Source: Firmicutes bacterium CAG:646
GTDB lineage: Bacteria > Bacillota > Clostridia > Lachnospirales > Lachnospiraceae
Length of the DNA stretch: 27,742 nt
Assembly: GCA_000432335.1 (NCBI GenBank)
Contig: HF995330.1
Location: forward strand, 1-27,742
Direction: 5' to 3'
The notes beneath the pieces were generated by a model that searched no databases, was not told where the DNA came from, and saw only the letters and a program-made list of their open reading frames with translations. The position numbers and the translations under genes are program-made. Positions 5,413 to 13,824 of the stretch are shown one piece after another; within the stretch, counting starts at the first letter, position 1, and each line of letters starts with the position of its first letter.

Positions 5413-7500
5413 ATGGAGAAGTTGGGAAGGAAGATTGTAAAGCTTCGAATTCCGATTTTTATTATCAGTATTCTGCTGTTGATACCGGCAACAATCGGTT
5501 ATATCAATACCAGAGTAAATTACGATATTCTGTCTTATCTGCCAGATGATATCGAAACGATAAAGGGGCAGGATATTCTGGTGAATGAATTTGGAACAGG
5601 CGCGTATTCCATGTTCATTTGTGAAGGAATGGAAAATAAAGATGTGGCAGCATTGAAACAGAAGATTGAGGATGTGGAGCATGTATCAAAGGTGGTATGG
5701 TATGACAGTCTTATGGATATCAGCGTACCTATGGAAATGCTGCCTGAAGAAGTCCGCACAGCGTTTAATTCGGATGACTCCACGATGATGTTTATTATAT
5801 TTGATACCACGACTTCTGCAGATGAAACGATGGAAGCTATTGGAGATATCCGCCATATTGCAGGAAAACAGTGTTTTTTGAGCGGTATGTCGGCGGTGGT
5901 AACAGATACGAAGAATCTGGCGGAATCAGAGATTACAATTTATGTAGTGATTGCGGTGATCCTTTCCAGTATTGTGCTTGCGCTTACCATGGAAACGTAT
6001 TTGATTCCTGTATTCTTTTTGCTGAGTATCGGTATGGCGATTTTGTACAATATGGGAACAAACATACTGACAGGAGAAATTTCTTACATAACAGAAGCTT
6101 TGTGTGCCGTACTTCAGTTGGGAGTGACGATGGATTATTCTATTTTCTTGTGGCACAGCTATCAGGAAAAGAAGGGAATTTATGGAAATGATCATAAGGA
6201 AGCTATGGCGCAGGCTATTGCGGCAACAATCAAATCAGTGGTGGGAAGCTCCATTACGACAATCGCCGGTTTTGTGGCTCTGTGCTTTATGAGTTTTACG
6301 CTAGGCTTGGATCTGGGTATTGTAATGACAAAAGGTGTGGTCTTTGGCGTACTCTGTTGTGTGACCGTATTGCCTTCTATGATTATGATTTTTGATAAGG
6401 CTTTGGAGAAGACGGCGCATCGTCAGTTGATTCCAGATTTCCCGAAAGTATCAGAATTTATCGTAAAACATCACGTACTTTTTGCAGTGGTATTTGTTTT
6501 TCTGTTTGTTCCTTTTGCATATTTTCAGGCAAATACCCCGGTGTATTACAATCTGGATGCTACTCTTCCCAAAGATCTGGAAAGTATTCAGGCAAATACC
6601 AAACTTCAGGAAGAGTATCATATGGGAGCAGCTCATATGATTTTGGTGGACAAAGAAATTACAGATAAAGAGAAATATAAGATGATTTCTGAGATGGAAC
6701 AGGTAGAAGGTGTGAAACAGGTTCTGGGGTTGGAGACAGTGATCGGTCCTGCCATGTCGAGGAGTATGATTCCGGAAGATATTCAGGAAGTGCTGGAAAG
6801 CGAAAATTATGAATTAATGCTGATTATGAATGAATATCCGGTGGCTTCTGATGAGGTAAATCATCAGATTGATGAGTTGAATACTGTTTTGAAGAAATAT
6901 AATCCTAACGGTATGTTGGTGGGAGAGGCTCCTTGCACGAAAGATTTGATTGAGATTACGGATCATGACTTTAAGGTGGTAAGCGCCGTATCGATTCTTG
7001 CTGTATTTTTCATTATTCTGTTTGTGTTTAAATCTATTTCCTTGCCGGTGATTCTGGTGTTAGTTATCGAGGGAGCTATTTTTATCAATATGGGTATTCC
7101 GTATCTTACCGGAACAGAGCTGCCCTTTATCGCTTCTATCGTTATTGGAACGATTCAGCTGGGAGCCACTGTGGATTATGCGATTTTGATAACCAGTCGT
7201 TACGAAAAAGAACGTGGTTCAGGAAAGAGCAAAGGTGAGGCGATTCGGATCGCGCATCAGACCAGTATCCGGCCGGTAATGGTATCAGCGTTCAGTTTCT
7301 TTGCAGCTACGTTTGGCGTGGGTGTTTATTCTAAGATCGATATGATAAGTTCTCTCTGCCTTCTGATGGCCAGAGGCGCATTGATCAGTATGTGTGCGGT
7401 ATTGTTGTTCTTACCGGCTATGTATTGGTTATTTGATGGATTGATCTGTAAGACGAGTAAAAATTTCAAACAGAAAAAGCAGGAGGTAAAATCATTATGA
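5413..7500 (+). CDS. MMPL/RND family membrane transporter
   Basis: The 695-residue polytopic protein has the duplicated RND layout. TM1 is at about 12-31, followed by an outer domain of about 140 residues, then a helix cluster at about 173-320. The second half repeats this: a helix at about 352-372, an outer domain, and a helix cluster at about 521-680. Matching motifs in the two halves, GVTMDY (Asp241-Tyr242) and GATVDY (Asp588-Tyr589), sit where RND transporters carry their TM4 and TM10 proton-relay residues. MMPL proteins export lipids, siderophores or hydrophobic compounds using the proton gradient. GGAGGAG precedes the ATG, and the stop overlaps the next gene in ATGA, so transporter and LxxG-repeat protein are made together, probably under TetR control. 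The substrate is unknown. Confidence 0.9.
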   Translation: MEKLGRKIVKLRIPIFIISILLLIPATIGYINTRVNYDILSYLPDDIETIKGQDILVNEFGTGAYSMFICEGMENKDVAALKQKIEDVEHVSKVVWYDSLMDISVPMEMLPEEVRTAFNSDDSTMMFIIFDTTTSADETMEAIGDIRHIAGKQCFLSGMSAVVTDTKNLAESEITIYVVIAVILSSIVLALTMETYLIPVFFLLSIGMAILYNMGTNILTGEISYITEALCAVLQLGVTMDYSIFLWHSYQEKKGIYGNDHKEAMAQAIAATIKSVVGSSITTIAGFVALCFMSFTLGLDLGIVMTKGVVFGVLCCVTVLPSMIMIFDKALEKTAHRQLIPDFPKVSEFIVKHHVLFAVVFVFLFVPFAYFQANTPVYYNLDATLPKDLESIQANTKLQEEYHMGAAHMILVDKEITDKEKYKMISEMEQVEGVKQVLGLETVIGPAMSRSMIPEDIQEVLESENYELMLIMNEYPVASDEVNHQIDELNTVLKKYNPNGMLVGEAPCTKDLIEITDHDFKVVSAVSILAVFFIILFVFKSISLPVILVLVIEGAIFINMGIPYLTGTELPFIASIVIGTIQLGATVDYAILITSRYEKERGSGKSKGEAIRIAHQTSIRPVMVSAFSFFAATFGVGVYSKIDMISSLCLLMARGALISMCAVLLFLPAMYWLFDGLICKTSKNFKQKKQEVKSL

Positions 7501-10124
7501 AAAGAAAATATGTGCAGGCAATGATGGCGGGTACGGCAGTAATGTTGTCTATGGCAGTTCCGGTGACTAGCGTTTCTGCGGCAGTTCCGGAAAAAGAGCA
7601 GACTGTTTATGTGAATGCTGACCAAAATGGTAATACAGAAAAAGTGATTGTGAGCAACTGGCTGAAAAATACCGGGAAAGAGGCTTCTATAACGGATAAA
7701 AGCAGTCTCAGCGATATTAAAAATGTGAAGGGCGAGGAAGAATTTACCCAGAACAGCGATGGAACAATCACCTGGGCAGCAGGTGGAGAAGATATTTATT
7801 ATCAGGGAAGTACCAGTGAGGAACTTCCGGTAGCGGTGAAAATGACGTATTTTCTGGATGGAAAAGAGATTCAGCCGTCTCAGTTGGCAGGAAAAAGCGG
7901 AAAAGTGAAGATTCGTATTGATTATGAAAATAAATCCAGTCAGACCGTGAAAGTAAATGGAAAGGAAGAGCAGATATCCACTCCATTTATGATGGCGACA
8001 GGAATGATCCTGCCTACAGAAAAATTTTCTAATGTGGATGTGACAAATGGAAAAGTGATATCCGACGGACAGAATGAAATTGTTATGGGAATTGGATTCC
8101 CGGGACTTTCCGATAGCCTGAAACTTTCTGAAATCGAAGGTATGGAGGATACGGAAATTCCTGATTATGTAGAGATCACTGCAGATGTTACGGATTTTTC
8201 ACTGGCATTGACAGCGACCGTGGCAACGACAGGAACTTTGAATGAGCTGGGAATGGATGATATTGACAGTCTGGATGATCTGAAGAGTAGTCTGGATGAA
8301 CTGACGGACGCTTCTACGGCTCTGGTGGAAGGAAGCAGAGAGCTTTCTGATGGTATCGATCAGCTGAATTCTTCTGCAGATGAGTTTGTAAGCGGGCTGA
8401 ATAGTGCAGATGACGGCGCGGGTCAGCTGAAAGCGGGAATTGATATGATGAATGGACAGAAAGGTCAGTTGATAGACGGTGTAAATCAGTTGGCGGGAGG
8501 ATTGCAGACTTTGCAGGGTGGCTCTCAGGCTCTGAAAGAGGGGGTATCTTCCTACACAGAAGGAGCGAATCAGTTGTTTGCGGGCGTCAGTCAGGTAGAT
8601 GAGGGAGCGAAAGCCCTGAAAGAGGGAATCGATACCATGAATGAGAAAAAGACGGAATTGGCGCAGGGTGTAAAAGATTTGGGAGCAGGAACTGAAAATC
8701 TGAGTAAGGGAACCGAAGAATTTGCGTCAAATTTGAAAACGTATACCGCCGGAGCACAGAACCTTTCTAATGGTTTGAAGGAACTTTATGGCAAGATGGA
8801 GCAGTCTCTCCAGATTTTTGCAAAATTGCCGGAGACCATGAAAACGCTTCAGAATAATGTGGGACAGTTAGCGGCCGGGGCAGGAGAACTGGCAAGCGGA
8901 GCAGCCGAGGTTCAAAAAGGAGCGGCAGCGATGCAAAATCAGTTGGAAAGTCTGAAAAAAGGCGTAGAGACAGCGAAAACTACGGTAGGCGGAGCAGCAG
9001 CTCTGGTGGATCAGATACAGTATTCCGATACGCAGGCATTGTCCCAGGATGCAACGGCGCAAGCGCAGAAAGCGGCTGCTGGAAAACTTCAGCAGGCAAA
9101 CGGTCAGCAGAAAGCAAATGTGGCAAGTGCACTGGATGCCGCAGGTGTATCGGAAGAGCAGAAAACAGCAGTTCTGGCGAGTCTGGGAGAGATTTCCACC
9201 GATGTGTCGGATATTCAGGTTACAGTTTCTGATGATACAGCGGCTCATAATGCTGAAGTAAAAGCAAAATTGGCAGGAGCGCAGCAGGGTCTGGAAGTGA
9301 TTTCTGGTGAACTGGGTAAAGTTCAGATCGATCCGAGTACTTTGCAGCCATTGACAGATGGAGCAGCGAAGGCTCAGGCAGGAGCAGCCCAGATGCAGGC
9401 AGAACTGAAGAAAATGGGTGAAACCATGAATGGAATGGGAGACATCCAGACGGCGGTTGACGCTATGCTGAAAGGTGTGAAAGACTTGAAGGACGGAAGC
9501 GAAGCTCTTTGCGGAAATAATGAGGCTCTGAATAAAGGGGCAGAGAACCTTAATCAGGGAGCAAAACAGCTGAATGAAGGTGTGAAGGCGCTTTTGAAGG
9601 GAACGGAAGCGCTCAGTGACGGTATTGGTCAGCTGGCAGCGGGGGCAGATTCTCTTACAGGGGGAACCGCTCAGTTAAAAGCCGGAGGAAATGCATTAAT
9701 TGCCAATAATTTTGCATTGAACAGCGGAGCCGGAGAACTGGCAGATGGAAGTCAGGCGTTGTTGGCAGGCGGCTTACAGCTACAGGCAGGAGCTGGTACC
9801 CTCAGTGATGGAATCAGTCAGTTGGCAGCGGGAGCAGGCAGCTTGAAAGAAGGAACCGGAAAACTGGCAGCCGGGGGCAAGACCTTGAAAGAAGGAACTA
9901 CAAAGTTGTCTGATGGAGGTCAGGAACTGGCAGAAGGTATGGAAAAATTCGATAAGGAAGGGATCCAGGAACTGGCAGATGTGGTGAATGGTGATGTGCA
10001 GGATGTACTGGACAGACTGGATGCGGTGGTAGACGCAGATAAGAGCTACACAGCTTTTGACGGCTGGGATAAAGATCAGGATGGCAGTGTGAAATTCCTG
10101 ATCGAGACAGCGGGAATCGAATAA
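7497..10124 (+). CDS. Secreted LxxG-repeat coiled-coil protein, partner of the MMPL transporter
   Basis: The 875-residue protein starts with a signal peptide (MKRKYVQAMMAGTAVMLSMA, likely cut after VSA near residue 28). A strand-rich domain follows to about residue 240. From about 265 to 830 there is a long array of heptad-like units ending in LxxG, such as LSDGIDQL, LAAGADSLTGG and LKEGTGKLAAGG. An Ala/Gln-rich coiled-coil stretch without the motif interrupts it at about 500-640. This matches the X-X-X-L-X-X-G repeats of YhgE/Pip-like and MMPL-associated proteins. Unlike YhgE/Pip there is no C-terminal membrane block; the end (about 835-875) is acidic. It overlaps the transporter gene by ATGA. 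I infer an extracytoplasmic, possibly periplasmic-adaptor-like, rod that works with the transporter. The binding partner is not shown by sequence. Confidence 0.85.
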   Translation: MKRKYVQAMMAGTAVMLSMAVPVTSVSAAVPEKEQTVYVNADQNGNTEKVIVSNWLKNTGKEASITDKSSLSDIKNVKGEEEFTQNSDGTITWAAGGEDIYYQGSTSEELPVAVKMTYFLDGKEIQPSQLAGKSGKVKIRIDYENKSSQTVKVNGKEEQISTPFMMATGMILPTEKFSNVDVTNGKVISDGQNEIVMGIGFPGLSDSLKLSEIEGMEDTEIPDYVEITADVTDFSLALTATVATTGTLNELGMDDIDSLDDLKSSLDELTDASTALVEGSRELSDGIDQLNSSADEFVSGLNSADDGAGQLKAGIDMMNGQKGQLIDGVNQLAGGLQTLQGGSQALKEGVSSYTEGANQLFAGVSQVDEGAKALKEGIDTMNEKKTELAQGVKDLGAGTENLSKGTEEFASNLKTYTAGAQNLSNGLKELYGKMEQSLQIFAKLPETMKTLQNNVGQLAAGAGELASGAAEVQKGAAAMQNQLESLKKGVETAKTTVGGAAALVDQIQYSDTQALSQDATAQAQKAAAGKLQQANGQQKANVASALDAAGVSEEQKTAVLASLGEISTDVSDIQVTVSDDTAAHNAEVKAKLAGAQQGLEVISGELGKVQIDPSTLQPLTDGAAKAQAGAAQMQAELKKMGETMNGMGDIQTAVDAMLKGVKDLKDGSEALCGNNEALNKGAENLNQGAKQLNEGVKALLKGTEALSDGIGQLAAGADSLTGGTAQLKAGGNALIANNFALNSGAGELADGSQALLAGGLQLQAGAGTLSDGISQLAAGAGSLKEGTGKLAAGGKTLKEGTTKLSDGGQELAEGMEKFDKEGIQELADVVNGDVQDVLDRLDAVVDADKSYTAFDGWDKDQDGSVKFLIETAGIE

Positions 10125-10156
10125 GCCCATACGTTAAAATTTTCAGGTGAATCTAT

Positions 10157-10228
10157 GGCAGGAAGCAGATGCAGACAGGCGTGGACGAGAGAATCAGAAA
10201 TGCCTTTGCAGAATGCTTCCTGCCTTTT
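10157..10228 (+). terminator. Terminator of the MMPL/LxxG operon (long hairpin)
   Basis: GGCAGGAAGCA at 10157-10167 pairs perfectly with TGCTTCCTGCC at 10214-10224, followed by TTTT at 10225-10228. The 46-base loop can pair again (AGGC/GCCT). The T run is short. It ends the operon before the alanyl-tRNA editing gene's own promoter. Confidence 0.6.
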
Positions 10229-10252
10229 ATATTTTGACAGAGGGAAAAGCCG

Positions 10253-10281
10253 TTGCTTTTTTGCAGGGTGGGAGTTAAAAT
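10253..10281 (+). promoter_or_regulatory. Promoter of the AlaX/NrdG2 operon
   Basis: TTGCTT at 10253-10258 and TAAAAT at 10276-10281 have a 17-base spacer, just after the preceding terminator and 37 bases before the first gene. Confidence 0.5.
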
Positions 10282-10317
10282 GCATAAAAGAAACATGTAT
10301 GGAGGGAAATGAAAAAT

Positions 10318-11478
10318 ATGACAGAGAGATTATTTTATCAGGATTCCTGGATGAGAGAATTTTGCGGAAAAGTCCTGGAATGCAGGGTATGTGAGGAAGG
10401 TTTTCAGGTGAGATTAGATCGGACAGCATTTTATCCAGAAGGAGGCGGACAACCGTGGGATACGGGCTATCTGAATCGGGTTCGGGTGCATAAGGTTCTG
10501 GAACAGGAGGGGGAAATCTGGCATTTTGTGAAGGAAGCTCTGGAGCCGGGAATGAAAGTGACGGGGAAAATCGACTGGGAGAGAAGATTTGACCTGATGC
10601 AGCAGCATTCTGGGGAACATGTTGTCAGTGGGCTGATCCATGAAAGATACGGATATAATAATATTGGATTTCACCTGGGGACGGAAACGATCACGATTGA
10701 TTTTGACGGTGAGATTCCAGAGGAAGAGCTGCGGGAGATAGAATATCAGGCGAACCAATATGTGTGGGAAAATCATCCCATTCAGATTACATATCCTGAG
10801 AGAGAAGAACTGGAGACGTTAGAATATCGGAGTAAAAAGGAACTGACCGGTCAGGTGCGTATTGTCGCATGGCCGAGGGCAGATGTGTGCGCCTGCTGCG
10901 GTGTACATGTAAAAAGTTCCGGTGAAATTGGACAGATCATGCTTCTGTCTTCTCAGAGGGCAAAGGGCGGCGTGCGTATTGAGATGCTGTGCGGCGTAAG
11001 AGCTTTGCGGTATAGTAACCAGTTGAAAGAACAAAATCGGAAAATTTCAGGTCTGCTTTCGGCAAACTGGAAAGAAACAGCGCAGGCGGTAGAACGTCTT
11101 TTGGAAGAATATCAGAAAACCAGATTTCGGCTGGTGGGAATGGAATATGAGAAGATTGCAAGAATGGCAGAAGAGAAAAAAGGTCAGGGAGATCAGTTGT
11201 TCTTTGAAAATCAGATGTCTGCGGAGAGCGCCAGAAAGCTGGCGGCAGATGTGATGGAAACCTGCGGGGGATACTGTGCAGTGTTTTGTGGTAATGATCA
11301 GGACGGATATCGCTATGCGATTGGAAAAAAAGACGGTGATTTGCGGGCGTTTGTAAAAGAGTTGAATCAGAAACTTCAGGGACGGGGCGGGGGCAAAGCG
11401 TTTTTTGTACAGGGGTCCGTACAGGCATCTCAGGAAGAAATTCAGAATTTTTTTGAAGAATACAGAGGCAGAATATGA
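10318..11478 (+). CDS. Alanyl-tRNA editing protein, AlaX-L type
   Basis: The 386-residue protein is a free-standing version of the AlaRS editing domain, which removes serine or glycine wrongly attached to tRNA-Ala. It has the second-domain signature RTAFYPEGGGQPWDTG at about 35-50, then the zinc site: QQHSGEH (His97, His101) and CACCGVH (Cys193, His197). A C-terminal DHHA1-like part follows, with a GGGK-containing segment near residue 360, as in the long AlaX-L class. ATG 10318 is 11 bases after GGAGGG; ATG 10309 is possible but only 2 bases from it. The stop overlaps the start of the NrdG2 gene (ATGA), so the two are translationally coupled, although no functional link between tRNA editing and radical SAM activation is evident. 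Confidence 0.9.
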   Translation: MTERLFYQDSWMREFCGKVLECRVCEEGFQVRLDRTAFYPEGGGQPWDTGYLNRVRVHKVLEQEGEIWHFVKEALEPGMKVTGKIDWERRFDLMQQHSGEHVVSGLIHERYGYNNIGFHLGTETITIDFDGEIPEEELREIEYQANQYVWENHPIQITYPEREELETLEYRSKKELTGQVRIVAWPRADVCACCGVHVKSSGEIGQIMLLSSQRAKGGVRIEMLCGVRALRYSNQLKEQNRKISGLLSANWKETAQAVERLLEEYQKTRFRLVGMEYEKIARMAEEKKGQGDQLFFENQMSAESARKLAADVMETCGGYCAVFCGNDQDGYRYAIGKKDGDLRAFVKELNQKLQGRGGGKAFFVQGSVQASQEEIQNFFEEYRGRI

Positions 11479-12170
11479 TACAGGTACATGGGTTTCAAAA
11501 ACTTACGTTATTAGATTATCCGGGAAGACTGGCGTGTACGATATTTTTGGGAAGCTGTAATTTTCGGTGCCCGTTTTGTCAAAATTCCGGTTTGGTGCTT
11601 GCACCGGAGCAGGAGCCGACCGTTCCGCTGGAAGAGATTATGGAGACCTTGAAGAAACGTCGTGGGATTCTGGATGGGGTCTGTATCACAGGGGGAGAGC
11701 CAACAGTGAGCCGAGAACTTCCAGAGATTGTAAAGGAAATCAAAAAGCTGGGATATGCGGTGAAACTGGATACGAACGGTACGAATCCGGGCATGGTAAA
11801 GACCATGGTGGAGAAAGGTCTTCTCGATTATGTGGCAATGGATATTAAAAATTCTCCGGAAAAATACAGGGAGACAGCAGGAGTAGAAAACATAAATCTG
11901 GAAGCAGTGTGTGAGACAGTGGAATTTTTAAAATCAGGAAAGATAGAATATGAATTTCGTACCACTGTTACCCGGGAATTACATAAAAAAGAGGATTTTC
12001 TTAAGATCAGAAAATGGCTTTCCGGCAGCAGGCGGTATTTTCTTCAGGCATATCAGGAGTCAGAACAGGTGATACGCCCGATTTACAGCAGTTATTCCAA
12101 AGAACAACTGGAAAATTTCCGCCAACTGCTTCTGGAAGAGATTGAACAGGTGGAGCTTCGAGGCGTGTGA
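11475..12170 (+). CDS. Anaerobic ribonucleotide reductase activating protein, NrdG2-type radical SAM
   Basis: The 231-residue enzyme carries the radical SAM cluster motif CNFRCPFC (Cys28, Cys32, Cys35), which binds a 4Fe-4S cluster and S-adenosylmethionine, and the SAM-contacting GGEPT at about 74-78. The opening (GFQKLTLLDYPGRLACTIFL) is typical of the NrdG2/TIGR02495 group. These proteins are annotated as installing the glycyl radical in class III ribonucleotide reductase, but a reductase gene is not in this window, so the true partner is unproven. It overlaps the AlaX gene by four bases and converges with the next gene, leaving only a 7-base gap and no visible terminator. Confidence 0.85.
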   Translation: MIQVHGFQKLTLLDYPGRLACTIFLGSCNFRCPFCQNSGLVLAPEQEPTVPLEEIMETLKKRRGILDGVCITGGEPTVSRELPEIVKEIKKLGYAVKLDTNGTNPGMVKTMVEKGLLDYVAMDIKNSPEKYRETAGVENINLEAVCETVEFLKSGKIEYEFRTTVTRELHKKEDFLKIRKWLSGSRRYFLQAYQESEQVIRPIYSSYSKEQLENFRQLLLEEIEQVELRGV

Positions 12171-12177
12171 AAAAACA

Positions 12178-13017
12178 TTAATAAATGATCCGGTACCAGT
12201 AACCGAACTGTCCGGGGCGGATAATTTCGCTGCGGGCAGGTTTGAAGTTTGGAAAGCCGAACATTCCGGCAAGAAAATGTTCTGTTTCCTCATAAATTCC
12301 GGGAACAGCCAGCACATATTCTTCCGGCTTTCCCTGCTGCATTTTTCCCAGCAGGAAGTGGTGATAAGTCTGATACTGGCGGGTAAGAAACTGGTTACTG
12401 CCAATGTGGAAGGATTTTTTTGCCAGATCAGGGATATCTTGTGGGGATAATTCCACGCATTGGTGGATTTCATCATCAAAAAAAGGGTGTACTTGTGGAT
12501 AAGTAGTTTGAATTTCTTCCCAAAAGGAGAGGGAAGAATCTGGCGGAGCAGGATTTTCCACGGTTTTTTCTTTTTCAGGAGTTTCGATTTCTTTGACAGA
12601 CGCTGCCTGAATCTGAGAATCATCTTCTGCCAGAGTAAAGAGGCTGGGATTTAAAACGGTCTCCTTCCAGGCTGTTCCGAAGATTTGGTTGTTATCAGTG
12701 CAGATGAGAAGACCTCCCAGATCCTCGAAGGAATAGGGGAAACCACCAATATTTTTCAGGGGGAGCATATAGCGGCCGTAGACGGTTCCCTGGTGGCAGT
12801 TTGCATTTCCCAGAGGAATCCCCAGAAGTTGGTCATTTTCGTGGACGAAGGCAAACACCTGAAATTTGGGGAGGAAAGGATAGGGCGGAAGTTTCATATG
12901 TACTTCCAGCCGGCATTGCTGGTTGCGTATTTCCACCCGGGAGAAACCGCAGTTTTTTGATTTTTGATTGTTCTGATATTCATAAAGATAGGAGATGAAA
13001 CGTTGATATTCGGACAA
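12178..13017 (-). CDS. DUF6128-like protein of unknown function, TTG start
   Basis: The 279-residue protein is not assigned a function. It begins LSEYQRFISYLYEYQNN, has a strand-rich first ~130 residues, a charged, Pro/Glu-rich linker at about 145-175, and a C-terminal block ending in RPGQFGYWYRIIY. That C-terminal segment is what I associate with DUF6128 proteins of Lachnospiraceae. No signal peptide or membrane segment is visible, so it should be cytoplasmic. I chose TTG at 13017 because AAAGGAAG lies 8 bases upstream on this strand. The upstream ATG at 13122 would add 35 residues not typical of this start and run over the tadA start. It faces NrdG2 tail to tail and diverges from tadA. Confidence 0.65.
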   Translation of the reverse strand: MSEYQRFISYLYEYQNNQKSKNCGFSRVEIRNQQCRLEVHMKLPPYPFLPKFQVFAFVHENDQLLGIPLGNANCHQGTVYGRYMLPLKNIGGFPYSFEDLGGLLICTDNNQIFGTAWKETVLNPSLFTLAEDDSQIQAASVKEIETPEKEKTVENPAPPDSSLSFWEEIQTTYPQVHPFFDDEIHQCVELSPQDIPDLAKKSFHIGSNQFLTRQYQTYHHFLLGKMQQGKPEEYVLAVPGIYEETEHFLAGMFGFPNFKPARSEIIRPGQFGYWYRIIY

Positions 13018-13020
13018 ATT

Positions 13021-13049
13021 TTGCACTTCCTTTGGGAGTTTTCTATGAA
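13021..13049 (+). promoter_or_regulatory. Possible promoter of tadA
   Basis: TTGCAC at 13021-13026 and TATGAA at 13044-13049 have a 17-base spacer. It overlaps the ribosome-binding site of the divergent DUF6128-like gene, so the two could interfere. The match to consensus is modest. Confidence 0.35.
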
Positions 13050-13102
13050 AGCATATGCAGAAAAGAAACCGGGTATGACCGGAAGCGAAAGGAAAAGATA
13101 AA

Positions 13103-13636
13103 ATGACAGAGTTGACAGCCACGAAAGAGTGGAAAGAGCATGAAAAATATATGCGGGAGGCGATCCGTCAGGCAAAAAAAGCCTATGTTCTCACGGAAGT
13201 TCCTATTGGATGTGTGATCGTTTATGAAGGCAAAATTATCGCCCGTGGTTATAATCGGAGAAACACAGATAAGAATACGATTTCCCATGCGGAAATGAAT
13301 GCGATCCGAAAAGCAAGTAAAAAACTGGGAGACTGGAGACTGGAAGGGTGTACCATGTATGTTACGCTGGAGCCCTGTCAGATGTGCGCAGGGGCGATCG
13401 TCCAGGCGAGGGTGAGCCGGGTGGTGATCGGCAGTATGAACCCCAAGGCGGGGTGTGCCGGTTCAGTGCTGAATCTTCTGGAAATGGATCAGTTTAATCA
13501 TCAAGTTGAGGTGGTGCGGGGAGTTTTGGAGGAAGAGTGCAGTCAGATGCTGTCAGGATTCTTCCGGGAACTTCGGGAGGAAAAAAAGAGGAAAAAACAA
13601 CTATTGACGGGAGAAAAGCAAGGCAGTATAATGTAA
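13103..13636 (+). CDS. tadA: tRNA-specific adenosine deaminase TadA
   Basis: The 177-residue protein is the zinc deaminase that converts the wobble adenosine of tRNA-Arg(ACG) to inosine, letting one tRNA read CGU, CGC and CGA. The catalytic motif HAE (His62, Glu64) and the second zinc motif PCQMC (Cys92, Cys95) are intact, as is the surrounding VPIGCVIVYEG and GAIVQARVSRVVIGS. The C-terminus is a short basic tail (REEKKRKKQLL). AAAGGAAAA precedes ATG 13103. The last 30 bases contain the promoter of the downstream tRNA-Ser gene. Confidence 0.95.
   Translation: MTELTATKEWKEHEKYMREAIRQAKKAYVLTEVPIGCVIVYEGKIIARGYNRRNTDKNTISHAEMNAIRKASKKLGDWRLEGCTMYVTLEPCQMCAGAIVQARVSRVVIGSMNPKAGCAGSVLNLLEMDQFNHQVEVVRGVLEEECSQMLSGFFRELREEKKRKKQLLTGEKQGSIM
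13604..13632 (+). promoter_or_regulatory. Promoter of tRNA-Ser, inside the tadA 3' end
   Basis: TTGACG at 13604-13609 and TATAAT at 13627-13632 are 17 bases apart, all within tadA codons. The predicted start near 13639 lies about 11 bases before the tRNA. Confidence 0.8.
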
Positions 13637-13649
13637 AACGAGTCAATCA

Positions 13650-13737
13650 GGAGATGTACCCAAGTGGCTGAAGGGTCCGCACTCGAAATGCGGTAGATCG
13701 GGCAACCGGTGCGAGAGTTCAAATCTCTCCATCTCCG
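13650..13737 (+). tRNA. tRNA-Ser (anticodon CGA)
   Basis: The acceptor arm GGAGATG at 13650-13656 pairs with CATCTCC at 13730-13736. The anticodon stem CCGCA/TGCGG encloses CTCGAAA, giving anticodon CGA for the serine codon UCG. The long variable arm (TCGGGCAACCGG) is the class II feature of serine tRNAs. The T loop is GTTCAAATC. The CCA end is not encoded. It is 88 bases long, normal for tRNA-Ser. Confidence 0.95.
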
Positions 13738-13749
13738 TTTCAGAATAAG

Positions 13750-13809
13750 AATCTCTCATAGAATTCAATGCTTTTAAGTAGTTGATATTCAGTGGGAGAT
13801 TTTTCTTTT
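13750..13809 (+). terminator. Terminator of tRNA-Ser
   Basis: AATCTCTCA starting at 13750 pairs with TGGGAGATT ending at 13802, extended by an inner GAATTCAA/TTGATATTC stem with one bulge. TTTTCTTTT follows. The T-rich tail runs directly into the ribosome-binding site of the next gene. Confidence 0.75.
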
Positions 13810-13824
13810 AGGAGTGAAAAGCAT

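Noticed and set aside
8300..10000. Repeats that could suggest a CRISPR array or tandem DNA repeats
   Set aside because: The periodicity is at protein level (LxxG units) with divergent DNA; there are no identical repeats with uniform spacers.
10125..10308. Riboswitch or T-box leader before the alanyl-tRNA editing gene
   Set aside because: I see the preceding operon's terminator and a promoter, but no T-box sequence (TGGNACCGCG type) or specifier loop.
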